A stretch of 64,000 bases of DNA from Paenibacillus sp. OV219 (lineage in GTDB: Bacteria; Bacillota; Bacilli; Paenibacillales; Paenibacillaceae), in contig NZ_FOCJ01000007.1 in assembly GCF_900110075.1 (NCBI RefSeq), positions 62,001 through 126,000 on the forward strand. The letters are read 5' to 3'. The notes beneath the pieces were generated by a model. That model had not been told where the DNA came from. It saw nothing but the letters and a program-made list of their open reading frames with translations, and did no database searches. The translations under genes were made by a program, and so were the position numbers. Positions 36,778 to 45,039 of this stretch are shown here, one piece after another. The stretch's first letter is position 1, and each line of letters opens with the position of its first letter.

Positions 36778-37911
36778 GTGGAACAACAAACACAATTATC
36801 GAGTCAAACACGTTTAAATAGATCGCGTGCGCCTAAGCTAAAGCCTACAAAAACGAAGCGCTTGAAGCGCAGAATGTTGCAGCTATTCATGCTGCTTATC
36901 GTCTTCATTCTATTAGGAGGCGGATGGTTCTACCTGACGCCGTCCGGCTCAAATCTGCGCTATATGATGGCAGATACGCTTATTACGAGCCAGCATCGCT
37001 ACTTGGCGAAGTACCTTATCGGCCAGGATGAGCTAGACAAGCGGGTCGCCGATTACAACAAGAAGTTCGACCAGATGGCGGACGTGAAGGACAATCACAA
37101 CATCAATTTGGCGGCACATCCGGAGGGCAGCGTAGGGATTGAGCCAATTACGCACAAAACCTTCAAGGGCTATCTCATGTACGTGCATGATCCGAAAATG
37201 ATCCGTGTCGTCACAACGAACATTGTTGGCGAAGGAGAGCGCGTACTAAGCATGGTGAAGCGCACGGGTGCGATTGCCGGCGTGAACGGCGGCGCATTCG
37301 ATGATCCGAACTGGGAAGGGAACGGCTTCAAGCCGGCCGGTATCGTCATGTCCGGCGGTAAGGTGCTGTACAAGGGCAATGGCATGAATGCCAAAGTGAA
37401 TGTAGTGGGCATCGACAAGAATGGCCTTATGATCGCAGGTCGTTATACGCCGAACCAGCTAGTAAAGATGGGTGTCTCCGAAGCAGTAACGTTCCAGCCA
37501 AAGTTTATCGTGAACGGCAAAGGGCTTATTAAGAGCGAAGCCGACGGCTGGGGTATCGCTCCTCGTACATCAATGGCGCAGCTGAAGGACGGCACGATTG
37601 TATTCGTCGTGATCGACGGCCGTCAGCCGGGCTATTCGGTCGGTGCGACACTGTACGATGTGCAGAACATTTTGCTCGAGAAAGGCGCAGTAACAGCGGC
37701 TAACCTCGACGGTGGTTCATCGACCGTTCTCGTGAAGGACGATCAAGTCGTTAACAAGCCATCGAGCAAATACGGCCCGCGCTACTTGCCGACGGCTTTC
37801 CTCGTGTTCGACCATCCCGATCAGGTGAACGCCTTGAACATCTGGAGTGGAATTAATATGAACAATTTCGATTCCTCGAAGAAACGGACACAAAGCAGTG
37901 ACGCAGCTTAA
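36778..37911 (+). CDS. Phosphodiester glycosidase family (NAGPA-type) exopolysaccharide protein
   Basis: About 377 residues from GTG 36778, chosen because TAGGAGGAG sits nine bases upstream; the long frame upstream of it has no ribosome binding site. One transmembrane helix (about 30-50, LQLFMLLIVFILLGGGWFYL) anchors an extracytoplasmic domain with the NAGPA family motifs GAIAGVNGGAFDDP, APRTSMAQLKDGTIVFVVID and AANLDGGSSTVLV. The family cleaves phosphodiester-linked sugars; bacterial members are linked with exopolysaccharide or cell-wall polymer processing. It is divergent from the spore coat genes and precedes the deacetylase. A terminator follows. Confidence 0.9.
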   Translation: MEQQTQLSSQTRLNRSRAPKLKPTKTKRLKRRMLQLFMLLIVFILLGGGWFYLTPSGSNLRYMMADTLITSQHRYLAKYLIGQDELDKRVADYNKKFDQMADVKDNHNINLAAHPEGSVGIEPITHKTFKGYLMYVHDPKMIRVVTTNIVGEGERVLSMVKRTGAIAGVNGGAFDDPNWEGNGFKPAGIVMSGGKVLYKGNGMNAKVNVVGIDKNGLMIAGRYTPNQLVKMGVSEAVTFQPKFIVNGKGLIKSEADGWGIAPRTSMAQLKDGTIVFVVIDGRQPGYSVGATLYDVQNILLEKGAVTAANLDGGSSTVLVKDDQVVNKPSSKYGPRYLPTAFLVFDHPDQVNALNIWSGINMNNFDSSKKRTQSSDAA

Positions 37912-37932
37912 TCGTTTCCTACTATTCTAATA

Positions 37933-37977
37933 GAGCGAGCATCTGACCGGAAACGGTTTGGTGCTCGTTTTCTTTTC
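37933..37977 (+). terminator. Terminator after the phosphodiester glycosidase gene
   Basis: CGAGCA...ACCG pairs with CGGT...TGCTCG around GAAA, followed by TTTTCTTTT. Confidence 0.8.
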
Positions 37978-38073
37978 AAATTCTAAGAAGGCCGTTTCAC
38001 CTTGTCTCGGATAAAATCACCCCTCAAGGCAAATAGTAAATGGTGCTCAAGTGGAAAAACAGGAGGAACAAGA

Positions 38074-38847
38074 GTGGTTGTAAGTTGGCGTTTAATCGCA
38101 GCATTGCTGTGCATCATTCTGTTATGCGGCTTCGACAGGCCGGCGAAAGGGCGCTCATTCTATGAGCAAAGAGGCGATATTATATGGGAGCTGCCGATGG
38201 CGAAGAAGGACATCGCGCTCACCTTTGATGATGGACCGTCTCCGAAAGCGACAGAAGAGATTCTGGATCTTCTGAAGGAATACAATGCGAAGGCGACCTT
38301 CTTCGTGCTCGGTCACCGAGTGAAGCAGTTTCCGAACATCATCAAACGCGAGGTGGCTGAAGGCCATGAAGTAGCGAACCATACGTTCCATCATGTATTC
38401 TTCACGAACGGTATTACTCCAGCAACGGTTCAGAAGGAGATTGTAAGCACGGAAGACTCCCTGATTGAGCTGACTGGGCGCAAGCCGCAGCTGTTTCGTC
38501 CACCAGGCGGCTACTACAACGAGCAGACGGTTGAAATTGCGAAGAGGCTTGGCTACACGACAGTGCTCTGGTCCTGGCATCAAGATACGGAGGATTGGCG
38601 CAGTCCGGGCATCGGCTTTATCGTAAGGAAGGTGCTGAACAATGCGCGGAGCGGGGATATCGTGCTGCTGCATGACTATGTGACGGGCAATATACATACA
38701 GTTAAAGCATTGCGAGTGATTTTGCCGGAGCTTGCTGAGAGGGGGTTTCGGTTCGTGACCGTATCAGAGCTTATTCATGATAAGGCGAAGGAAATGATGA
38801 ATATGGGAGAAGGCGGAATGATTCATGGAACCGAAGTACACCCGTGA
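38074..38847 (+). CDS. Polysaccharide deacetylase (NodB domain, CE4)
   Basis: About 257 residues from GTG 38074, with AGGAGG seven bases upstream. An N-terminal hydrophobic segment (WRLIAALLCIILLCGF) exports or anchors it. All NodB motifs can be seen: ALTFDDGPSP with the base Asp and metal Asp, the metal His pair in ANHTFHHVFF, RPPGGYYNE, LWSWHQDTEDW and DIVLLHDY with the catalytic His. CE4 enzymes remove N-acetyl groups from peptidoglycan or other GlcNAc polymers in the cell envelope. Its last codons overlap the thioesterase start by 23 bases, so the two genes are coupled, though their functions appear unrelated. Confidence 0.94.
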   Translation: MVVSWRLIAALLCIILLCGFDRPAKGRSFYEQRGDIIWELPMAKKDIALTFDDGPSPKATEEILDLLKEYNAKATFFVLGHRVKQFPNIIKREVAEGHEVANHTFHHVFFTNGITPATVQKEIVSTEDSLIELTGRKPQLFRPPGGYYNEQTVEIAKRLGYTTVLWSWHQDTEDWRSPGIGFIVRKVLNNARSGDIVLLHDYVTGNIHTVKALRVILPELAERGFRFVTVSELIHDKAKEMMNMGEGGMIHGTEVHP

Positions 38848-39337
38848 AACACGATGTTTTAAAGTATCGCGCGTATTTCCGACTGACGTGAACAACCATG
38901 ACACCTTGTTTGGCGGGAAGCTGATGTCGTACATTGACGACATCGCATCGATCTCGGTATCGAAGCTGTGCCGCTCGGCGGCTGTTACGGCTTCAACGGA
39001 TTCCGTCGACTTCCTGCAGCCGATCCGTCCTACAGATTCCGTGTCGCTCGAGTCGTTCATTACATGGACGGGAACAAGCTCGATCGAGGTATTCGTGAAA
39101 GTCATTCGCGAGGATCTCCGAAGCGGCGAGCGCAAGATCGCAGCGACCTCGTTCCTCACCTTCGTCGCACTCGATGAACGGGGTAAGCCAACGCCTGTCC
39201 CGCAGATTGTGCCGGAGACCGAGGAGGAGCACAAGCTGCACGAAACGGCAGAACAGCGGGCGCTCATGCGCAAGCACCGCCGGGAGGAAAGTAAGAAATT
39301 CGCAGATTATTTGGTCACGAAATATCCGTGGGAATAG
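38825..39337 (+). CDS. Acyl-CoA thioesterase (YkhA-like hotdog fold)
   Basis: A 170-residue single-hotdog acyl-CoA hydrolase. The motif DVNNHDTLFGGKLMSYIDDI contains the catalytic Asn-His-Asp-Thr-Leu-Phe-Gly-Gly arrangement of YciA/YkhA enzymes, followed by FLQPIRPTDSVSLESFITWT. A C-terminal extension of about 40 charged residues (HETAEQRALMRKHRREESKK) is helical and common in Firmicutes members. It hydrolyses medium- to long-chain acyl-CoA to fatty acid and CoA in the cytosol. It is translationally coupled to the deacetylase upstream. Confidence 0.93.
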   Translation: MEPKYTRETRCFKVSRVFPTDVNNHDTLFGGKLMSYIDDIASISVSKLCRSAAVTASTDSVDFLQPIRPTDSVSLESFITWTGTSSIEVFVKVIREDLRSGERKIAATSFLTFVALDERGKPTPVPQIVPETEEEHKLHETAEQRALMRKHRREESKKFADYLVTKYPWE

Positions 39338-39555
39338 ATGCGGGAGCCTGGGCATCATTGCCTGGGTTCTTTTTCTATGTCTTCTCCTCAATGAAGGATT
39401 TTTCCTGTGTTTACATCTATCCGCTTACCTACCAATTTGAAACGGTTCGACAGCGTTCGATCTTAAAAATGGACACAAGGATATAAAAAATGATCCGTAT
39501 AAATCCTGAAAGCGCTTCATGTATAGTGTATATAGTTCCTTAAGGGGGTGGGCGG

Positions 39556-40869
39556 ATGTCAGCAAATCATGCGCTCTTCGCTGGAAAGCATCAACACACG
39601 CGAACAGTCGAAGAAGTATCAGCATTGTTGAAACGTTTCTACTTAGTTGAGAAGGAAATAATGAGAACTCTCGGTGGTTACCTAATCAGTGTAACGAACT
39701 GGGAGCTAAATAAAGACTTGCCGCATCACTTATGGCAGGATTCCCTTAGGGCCGACGCGCTTCGCACGCGCATTATGGAACTGCGTTATCCGCGCCGCGA
39801 TGTGGACGGTAACCACGATCCACAGCTTAGCCGATTGCTGTCGCTCCTCATTCGCTGCCTTGGCGATAACGAGCTTCTGGCAGGCGTCTACGACGTGGTG
39901 AAGCAAGAACTGATGCAGCAATATCAGATCTATCTGCAGCAAGCAGATCCGCTCAGCGATGCACCGACGATTGCCTTTATGTGGCAGTTCCCAGAGCAGA
40001 TTCAGTGTCAGATCGATCATGTAAGTGAGATTCGAGATACACTGCTGCCGAAGGAAGATGTAAGTGAGTGGAGAAACGCCATTCGCTCATATTTGCAGGG
40101 TATTGGTGGCATTGTTGGAAACGGTGTCACAGGCGAGGAATCGATGGCTGCTGAAGCGGCTGATGCATGGATTATCGCGAATAGGCAACCCTACAAAATG
40201 CCGGCGAAAGCCGCACGCGATCCGAGATTCGTCCCGGCGCCAAGCTCCATCCCGCCGAAGAGAGCGGAATCCCCGATTGAAATTCAAGTGCTGCAGGCGA
40301 TTTATCATCTGACCGAAATATGGGCAGCGGAAGCGCCAGGCCTTGCGATTTGGACGTGGGACGATATGCCGTGGGAATTTTACCTTGATCTGTCTCGCTG
40401 GGCATACGATGAGTCAAGGCATGTGAAGATGGGCGAGCTGAGGCTGATTGAATGGGGCTTCGATATCGGTATGGACGTTCCGGTCTACGAAGAAACATAT
40501 GCATCACAAGTGACGAATGGCGGTAATGAGCTAGACCTCATGGCGCTGCTGCACCGATTCGAGATTGATGGTCCAGCCAACCGTGAGAAAGCGAAGCAGG
40601 AATTCGAGCAATTCGGCGATCTGCAAACCGCACACCACATTGATTATGATTGGGCGGATGAAGCCATTCACCTGAAATATGGTCACAAGTGGCTCATGCA
40701 CCGTTTTAATAATGATTACGAGAAAATGCAAGAAGTGATGGAGAAAACACTCGCTTGGTATAACCAGTACGTTGAAGATATCAACAAAGTATGGGATTAC
40801 GAGCCGTTCCTGTCGCGGATTGCAGATAAAATGAAGAGGATTGAGAGCGATTACAATGAGCAGCAATAA
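39556..40869 (+). CDS. Putative diiron ferritin-like protein (oxidase/oxygenase candidate)
   Basis: A 437-residue soluble protein with no signal peptide. Its C-terminal half has the four-helix-bundle diiron ligand pattern: E254 (HLTEIWAAE), E286-x-x-H289 (YDESRH), E336 (LLHRFEIDG) and E369-x-x-H372 (DEAIH). The ligands are spaced 32 and 33 residues within each helix pair, the duplicated E...ExxH arrangement of diiron carboxylate enzymes. It resembles DUF455-type ferritin-like proteins. The N-terminal 200 residues are also helical but lack a second ExxH set. A [2Fe-2S] ferredoxin gene overlaps its 3' end by 14 bases, so an electron-fed oxygen-activating enzyme is inferred. The substrate is unknown; a ribonucleotide reductase, MiaE or desaturase identity is not supported. 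GGGGGTGGG precedes the likely start. Confidence 0.75.
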   Translation: MSANHALFAGKHQHTRTVEEVSALLKRFYLVEKEIMRTLGGYLISVTNWELNKDLPHHLWQDSLRADALRTRIMELRYPRRDVDGNHDPQLSRLLSLLIRCLGDNELLAGVYDVVKQELMQQYQIYLQQADPLSDAPTIAFMWQFPEQIQCQIDHVSEIRDTLLPKEDVSEWRNAIRSYLQGIGGIVGNGVTGEESMAAEAADAWIIANRQPYKMPAKAARDPRFVPAPSSIPPKRAESPIEIQVLQAIYHLTEIWAAEAPGLAIWTWDDMPWEFYLDLSRWAYDESRHVKMGELRLIEWGFDIGMDVPVYEETYASQVTNGGNELDLMALLHRFEIDGPANREKAKQEFEQFGDLQTAHHIDYDWADEAIHLKYGHKWLMHRFNNDYEKMQEVMEKTLAWYNQYVEDINKVWDYEPFLSRIADKMKRIESDYNEQQ

Positions 40870-41167
40870 TCGCGTAACGATTCAAGCAACAGGTGAGTCG
40901 TTTGAAGTCGCACCACGTGAATTCATCCTGGATGCTGCAATCAAGCAGCAAGCCAGCATTCCATATTCGTGCCGTAACGGTACGTGCAGGACTTGTATCA
41001 GCACTGTCGTCGAAGGTACAGTTGAACAACACGATATCGAGGATTGCTTGATCTCGCCAAGCGAGCTTGCAGCGGGCCAGCGCTTAATCTGCCTGGCAAC
41101 CGCATCCGGCGATGTCGTAATTGAACCGCTTCGCAAACTTCCGAAGAAGCAAGTCGTTCAGTCTTAA
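40856..41167 (+). CDS. [2Fe-2S] ferredoxin, plant type
   Basis: A 103-residue ferredoxin starting at ATG 40856, inside the end of the diiron-protein gene. The four cluster ligands are plain: C39, C44, C47 (SCRNGTCRTC) and C79 (RLICLA), the C-x4-C-x2-C-x31-C pattern of plant-type clusters. The ubiquitin-like fold starts VTIQATGESFEVAP. It should carry single electrons in the cytosol. Overlap with the upstream gene makes it the probable electron donor of the diiron protein. No ferredoxin reductase gene is adjacent, so a general reductase must supply electrons. Confidence 0.93.
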   Translation: MSSNNRVTIQATGESFEVAPREFILDAAIKQQASIPYSCRNGTCRTCISTVVEGTVEQHDIEDCLISPSELAAGQRLICLATASGDVVIEPLRKLPKKQVVQS

Positions 41168-41228
41168 GCAACACTGAATTCAGGTAATCCTAAGCAAGAT
41201 TACAATAAAGGTTAACAGGGGGATTAAG

Positions 41229-43013
41229 ATGAAAAAGCATTACGGCATTAAACTTGCATCGCTTACTCTCATTCTTTCGTTATCTGTTTCGCTGGCAGCA
41301 TGCGGTAACAATAACAGCAACAACAACGGTAACACGGGCAGCACTAACGGTGGTTCGACGAACAACGGCAACGAAACGACGGATGTTTCGAAGCTGCTTG
41401 ATGCGAACGCAGAGCCTGCGAAGGATCCGTTCGGTAAGTTCTCTCCAGCGATTGAAGTAACGACAGTTCACACGGACAACGGCGTTGCGAAGAACGCGCC
41501 GGACGGTTCAACGATCGAGAAGAACGTCTATACGCAAACTTGGGAAGACAAGCTTGGCATCAAGCTGAAATATAACTGGTCTGCACCGAATTCGCAGGCT
41601 GAAGAGAAGATGAACCTGATGATCGCATCCGGCGACCTGCCAGACTTCTTCTACGTATCGCCTTCGCAATTCGAGAAGTTGGTATCCACAGGCCAGCTCG
41701 AAGATATGACGGAGGAAGTGCAAGACTACGCGACAAAATATATGAAGAAATACCTGACAGGCGATTACCAAGGTCTGCTTGAAGGCGTGACAAGAAACGG
41801 TAAAATCTACGGTATCCCTAACGGTATGACATACCATGACCAAGGCAACATGCTCTGGATCCGTGAAGATGATCTGCAGAAAGCAGGCTTGTCCGCTCCG
41901 AAGTCGGTAGCAGATTTGGACAAGATCCTCGAAGCATTCAAGAACAATGATTATGACAAAACAGGCAAAGTGATGTATCCGATTCCGCTTGCTGATGCAA
42001 ACCTGAACTCCACAAACTGGGGTATTGGCTCCGCGTTCTTCAATATGTTCCACTCCTACCCGGATATCTGGATCAAGAACAGCAAGGGCGAACTCGAGAA
42101 TGGTATGTTCGGTGAAGAGTCCCGTGAGAATACGCGTAAAGCGCTTCTGAAGCTGCAAGAGTACTACAAGAAAGGCTATATCCATCCAGACTTCGCAACA
42201 CTCGATGATACGAAGTACAACGAGCAAGTTGTGAACAGCCAGTCGACAGTTGTATTCGGCGGAATGTGGGATTCTTGGTGGCCTCTGAACCAAATTCTTG
42301 ACCAAAAACCGGATGCGAAATGGGAGCCAGTTGCCATTCCTTCCGCTGACGATCAACCGGGCAAGTCTTCGGTTACAGCAACGATGCTGCTTGGCGTAAA
42401 CGTAGCGAAGAAGGGCGTTAAGAACCCTGAGGCGCTTGTGAAGATGGAGAACCTATTCCACGACCTGAACAACAATCCAGAGACGATGCAATTCGGCAAA
42501 TATAACACGGATCCTAAGAGCGGCTTCGGCTGGTTCCAGCTGTACCCAATGCACGTGTACAACCCATCGTTTAACTACGAAGGATTCCAGCAAGTTCAAC
42601 AAGCGCTCACAGACGGTCAAGGAGACAAGCTGCCTGAAGCGTACAAGACGTTCTATGATCAAGCAAAAGCGTACCAAGACAAGAACGACAAGAATGGCTT
42701 CCCTCCTTACCTGACTTACACAAGCAAAGGTAGTGAAGGCGTAGTTGACCAGTACATCAAAGAGAAGCGTTTCGAAATGAACGAGTACACAGATATGCCT
42801 ACGCAAAACATGCTCGACAACGCTCCAATCGTCAAGAAAGCTTGGGATGTTATGTTCCTGAATGTTGTTAAAGGCGGCGACATCAGCGGCTACGACGATT
42901 TCCTTGCACAATACGATTCGCTTTACGGCTCTGTAGTAAACCCAGAAGTTAACGACTGGTTCAAAGCAAAGAACAGTGAATCCGTTCAAACTTGGTTCGA
43001 AGAGAAGAAATAA
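41229..43013 (+). CDS. Extracellular solute-binding lipoprotein (LplA/YtcQ-type) of sugar ABC importer
   Basis: A 594-residue lipoprotein: signal peptide with lipobox SLAAC (ILSLSVSLAACGN), a 25-residue Asn/Gly/Thr linker, then a large two-lobe domain of the size found for LplA/YtcQ-type oligosaccharide binders (500-600 residues). Segments such as KMNLMIASGDLPDFFYVSPS and MLWIREDDLQKAGLSAPKSV are characteristic. Such proteins usually bind plant cell-wall oligosaccharides or aldouronates. It heads a three-gene operon with the LplB- and YtcP-type permeases and starts 61 bases after the ferredoxin gene. AGGGGGA precedes the ATG. A strong hairpin follows the gene. Confidence 0.93.
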   Translation: MKKHYGIKLASLTLILSLSVSLAACGNNNSNNNGNTGSTNGGSTNNGNETTDVSKLLDANAEPAKDPFGKFSPAIEVTTVHTDNGVAKNAPDGSTIEKNVYTQTWEDKLGIKLKYNWSAPNSQAEEKMNLMIASGDLPDFFYVSPSQFEKLVSTGQLEDMTEEVQDYATKYMKKYLTGDYQGLLEGVTRNGKIYGIPNGMTYHDQGNMLWIREDDLQKAGLSAPKSVADLDKILEAFKNNDYDKTGKVMYPIPLADANLNSTNWGIGSAFFNMFHSYPDIWIKNSKGELENGMFGEESRENTRKALLKLQEYYKKGYIHPDFATLDDTKYNEQVVNSQSTVVFGGMWDSWWPLNQILDQKPDAKWEPVAIPSADDQPGKSSVTATMLLGVNVAKKGVKNPEALVKMENLFHDLNNNPETMQFGKYNTDPKSGFGWFQLYPMHVYNPSFNYEGFQQVQQALTDGQGDKLPEAYKTFYDQAKAYQDKNDKNGFPPYLTYTSKGSEGVVDQYIKEKRFEMNEYTDMPTQNMLDNAPIVKKAWDVMFLNVVKGGDISGYDDFLAQYDSLYGSVVNPEVNDWFKAKNSESVQTWFEEKK

Positions 43014-43030
43014 TTAATTTAAAGGCATGA

Positions 43031-43061
43031 AGAGTGCGGATGATTCATGCATCCGCACTCT
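43031..43061 (+). terminator. Intercistronic hairpin after the LplA-type gene
   Basis: AGAGTGCGGATG pairs perfectly with CATCCGCACTCT around a 7-base loop, then CTGGTCTTTA. The weak T-tract suggests partial termination or 3' end stabilisation. Confidence 0.8.
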
Positions 43062-43101
43062 CTGGTCTTTATCGCAATTAAAAGTAGTAAGGAGCGAGCT
43101 T

Positions 43102-44001
43102 ATGAATGCATTTAAAATTCCTAGGAAGCAGCTAGCGCTGTATCTCATGCTGATTCCCCCGGTTGTTGTGTTGTTTATATATGCCTACCTCCCAATGCTC
43201 GGGGTTGTCATGGCGTTTCAACGGTACCAACCGACACTCGGCTTCTTTCATTCCGAATGGGTTGGGCTTGATAACTTTAAACGTCTGTATCACATCCCGG
43301 ATGTGAAGCAAGTTATAGCCAATACGCTCTTCATTGCTACGATGAAAATCATTGTAGAGACGTTAGCTGCGATTACGGTTGCCATTCTGCTGAACGAGAT
43401 TATGTCTAAAGTATTCAAACGCACTGTACAAACGATTATTTATTTCCCGTACTTCCTATCTTGGGTTATTCTTGGCGGTATTTTCCGCGATATGCTCTCC
43501 CGTGAGGGCCTCATTAACACAATGCTTGCCAAGTTCGGCGTTGACCCGATTATTTTCTTATCCAAGGCATCATGGTTCCCTTATATTCTTGTAAGTACTG
43601 AGACTTGGCAAATTACCGGCTTCGGTACGATTGTCTTCTTGGCTGCCATCACGACAATCGATCCGACGCTTTACGAGGCCGCTGTTATGGACGGCGCAAG
43701 CCGTTGGAAACAAACGCTGCATATTACGCTTCCAGGCATGAAGTCGACAATTGTATTGATGGTTACGCTTAGCCTGGGCTACATTCTTAACGCAGGTTTC
43801 GAGCAAGTGCTTATGCTTTATTCTCCGGCAGTGTATAAGTCAGGCGATGTTATCGATACTTGGGTATACCGGATGGGTCTTCAGCAAGCCCAATATTCAC
43901 TTGGTGCCGCAATTGGCTTGTTCCGTTCGGTGGTCAGCTTAGTCCTGATTACCGTCTCGTACATGATTGCCCGCAAAATATCGGATCATCGCATTTTCTA
44001 G
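43102..44001 (+). CDS. Sugar ABC transporter permease, LplB type
   Basis: About 299 residues from ATG 43102, with AAGGAGCG before it; an earlier in-frame ATG lies inside the hairpin region. Six transmembrane helices, the opening RKQLALYLMLIPPVVVLFIY and the EAA loop EAAVMDGASRWKQTLHITLP are those of LplB-type permeases, with the family-typical VMAFQRYQPTLGF segment. It forms the pore with the YtcP-type subunit encoded next. Confidence 0.93.
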   Translation: MNAFKIPRKQLALYLMLIPPVVVLFIYAYLPMLGVVMAFQRYQPTLGFFHSEWVGLDNFKRLYHIPDVKQVIANTLFIATMKIIVETLAAITVAILLNEIMSKVFKRTVQTIIYFPYFLSWVILGGIFRDMLSREGLINTMLAKFGVDPIIFLSKASWFPYILVSTETWQITGFGTIVFLAAITTIDPTLYEAAVMDGASRWKQTLHITLPGMKSTIVLMVTLSLGYILNAGFEQVLMLYSPAVYKSGDVIDTWVYRMGLQQAQYSLGAAIGLFRSVVSLVLITVSYMIARKISDHRIF

Positions 44002-44020
44002 AACACAGGAGGGGACGCAA

Positions 44021-44902
44021 GTGGTAGACCGTTCGTTAGGCAAACGTATATTTACGGGCATTAATAGCCTTATCTTCATCTTATTTTCGCTGAGCTGCAT
44101 CATTCCGATGGTTCATGTATTGGCGATTTCGCTTAGTAAGAGCACGGCAGTTACAGCCGGGAAGGTTACTTTCTGGCCAGTGGAATTCTCGACGAAGTCG
44201 TACGAATATATCCTTAAAAACTCCGAGTTCTGGAATGCGATGGGCATTTCTGTGGAGCGTGTCATTCTCGGTGTCTTGATTAGCATGATTCTGACCATCT
44301 TGGCGGCGTACCCGCTGTCCAAGGGTAAGCTTCATTTCAAGCACCAATCGTTCTTCGCTTGGTATCTTGTTGTGACGATGCTCTTCTCGGGCGGCCTTGT
44401 GCCTTCCTATATGATTGTTAGGAATACGCACTTGCTTGATACGATCTGGGCGCTTGTTATCCCAAGTGCAATCTCCGTCTTTAACGTGCTTCTCTTGTCG
44501 AACTTCTTCCGGAATATTCCGAAGGAAGTTGAAGAGTCAGCGTTCATAGACGGTGCGGGTCATGTCCGTATTCTGATGTCGCTGTACTTGCAGCTGTCGA
44601 TGCCGATTATCGCGACGCTCGTCGTGTTCGCGGCGGTTTCGCACTGGAACGCATGGTTCGATGGCATTATCTACATGAGCAATCAGAAGAGCTATCCGCT
44701 GCAGTCCTACTTGCAAACGATTCTTCTCGATTCCAACTCAAGGGTCATTACGAGAGAGAATGCGGAGCTGATGAGCCGCGTATCCGACCGTACCATTAAA
44801 GCATCGCAGGTGTTTATCGCCGCGATTCCGATCTTGTTCGTATATCCGTTCATGCAGAAGTATTTCGTCTCCGGTATGATGATCGGTGCAGTTAAAGAAT
44901 AG
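44021..44902 (+). CDS. Carbohydrate ABC transporter permease, YtcP type
   Basis: About 293 residues from GTG 44021, chosen because GGAGGGG lies nine bases upstream. It has six helices, the EAA loop ESAFIDGAGHVRILMSLYLQ, and the C-terminal QKYFVSGMMIGAVKE ending that is nearly invariant in YtcP-type permeases. It completes the importer. No ATPase gene is linked, so a shared MsmX-type ATPase is inferred. A terminator follows. Confidence 0.93.
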   Translation: MVDRSLGKRIFTGINSLIFILFSLSCIIPMVHVLAISLSKSTAVTAGKVTFWPVEFSTKSYEYILKNSEFWNAMGISVERVILGVLISMILTILAAYPLSKGKLHFKHQSFFAWYLVVTMLFSGGLVPSYMIVRNTHLLDTIWALVIPSAISVFNVLLLSNFFRNIPKEVEESAFIDGAGHVRILMSLYLQLSMPIIATLVVFAAVSHWNAWFDGIIYMSNQKSYPLQSYLQTILLDSNSRVITRENAELMSRVSDRTIKASQVFIAAIPILFVYPFMQKYFVSGMMIGAVKE

Positions 44903-44916
44903 TTCTTCTCGTGCAT

Positions 44917-44953
44917 GAAGCTGACCTCCGTTACAGGGGTCGGCTTTTTTTCT
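44917..44953 (+). terminator. Terminator of the LplA/LplB/YtcP-type operon
   Basis: AGCTGACCTC pairs with GGGGTCGGCT (two G-T pairs) around CGTTACA, then TTTTTTTC. Confidence 0.85.
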
Positions 44954-45039
44954 TCTTGTTTGCTGTTTTTATAGCTGATGCTGTCGAACGTGGGCGAAAA
45001 TGGTTACAATGAGAAGAGTGCTATGGGAGGAGGTGTTTG

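Noticed and set aside
39340-39375. Possible terminator after the thioesterase gene
   Set aside because: CCTGGGC and CCTGGG are direct, not inverted, copies; only a weak five-pair stem can form.
39507-39519. TGAAAGCGCTTCA as a cre box before the diiron-protein gene
   Set aside because: It is one base shorter than the cre dyad and fails the last fixed positions.
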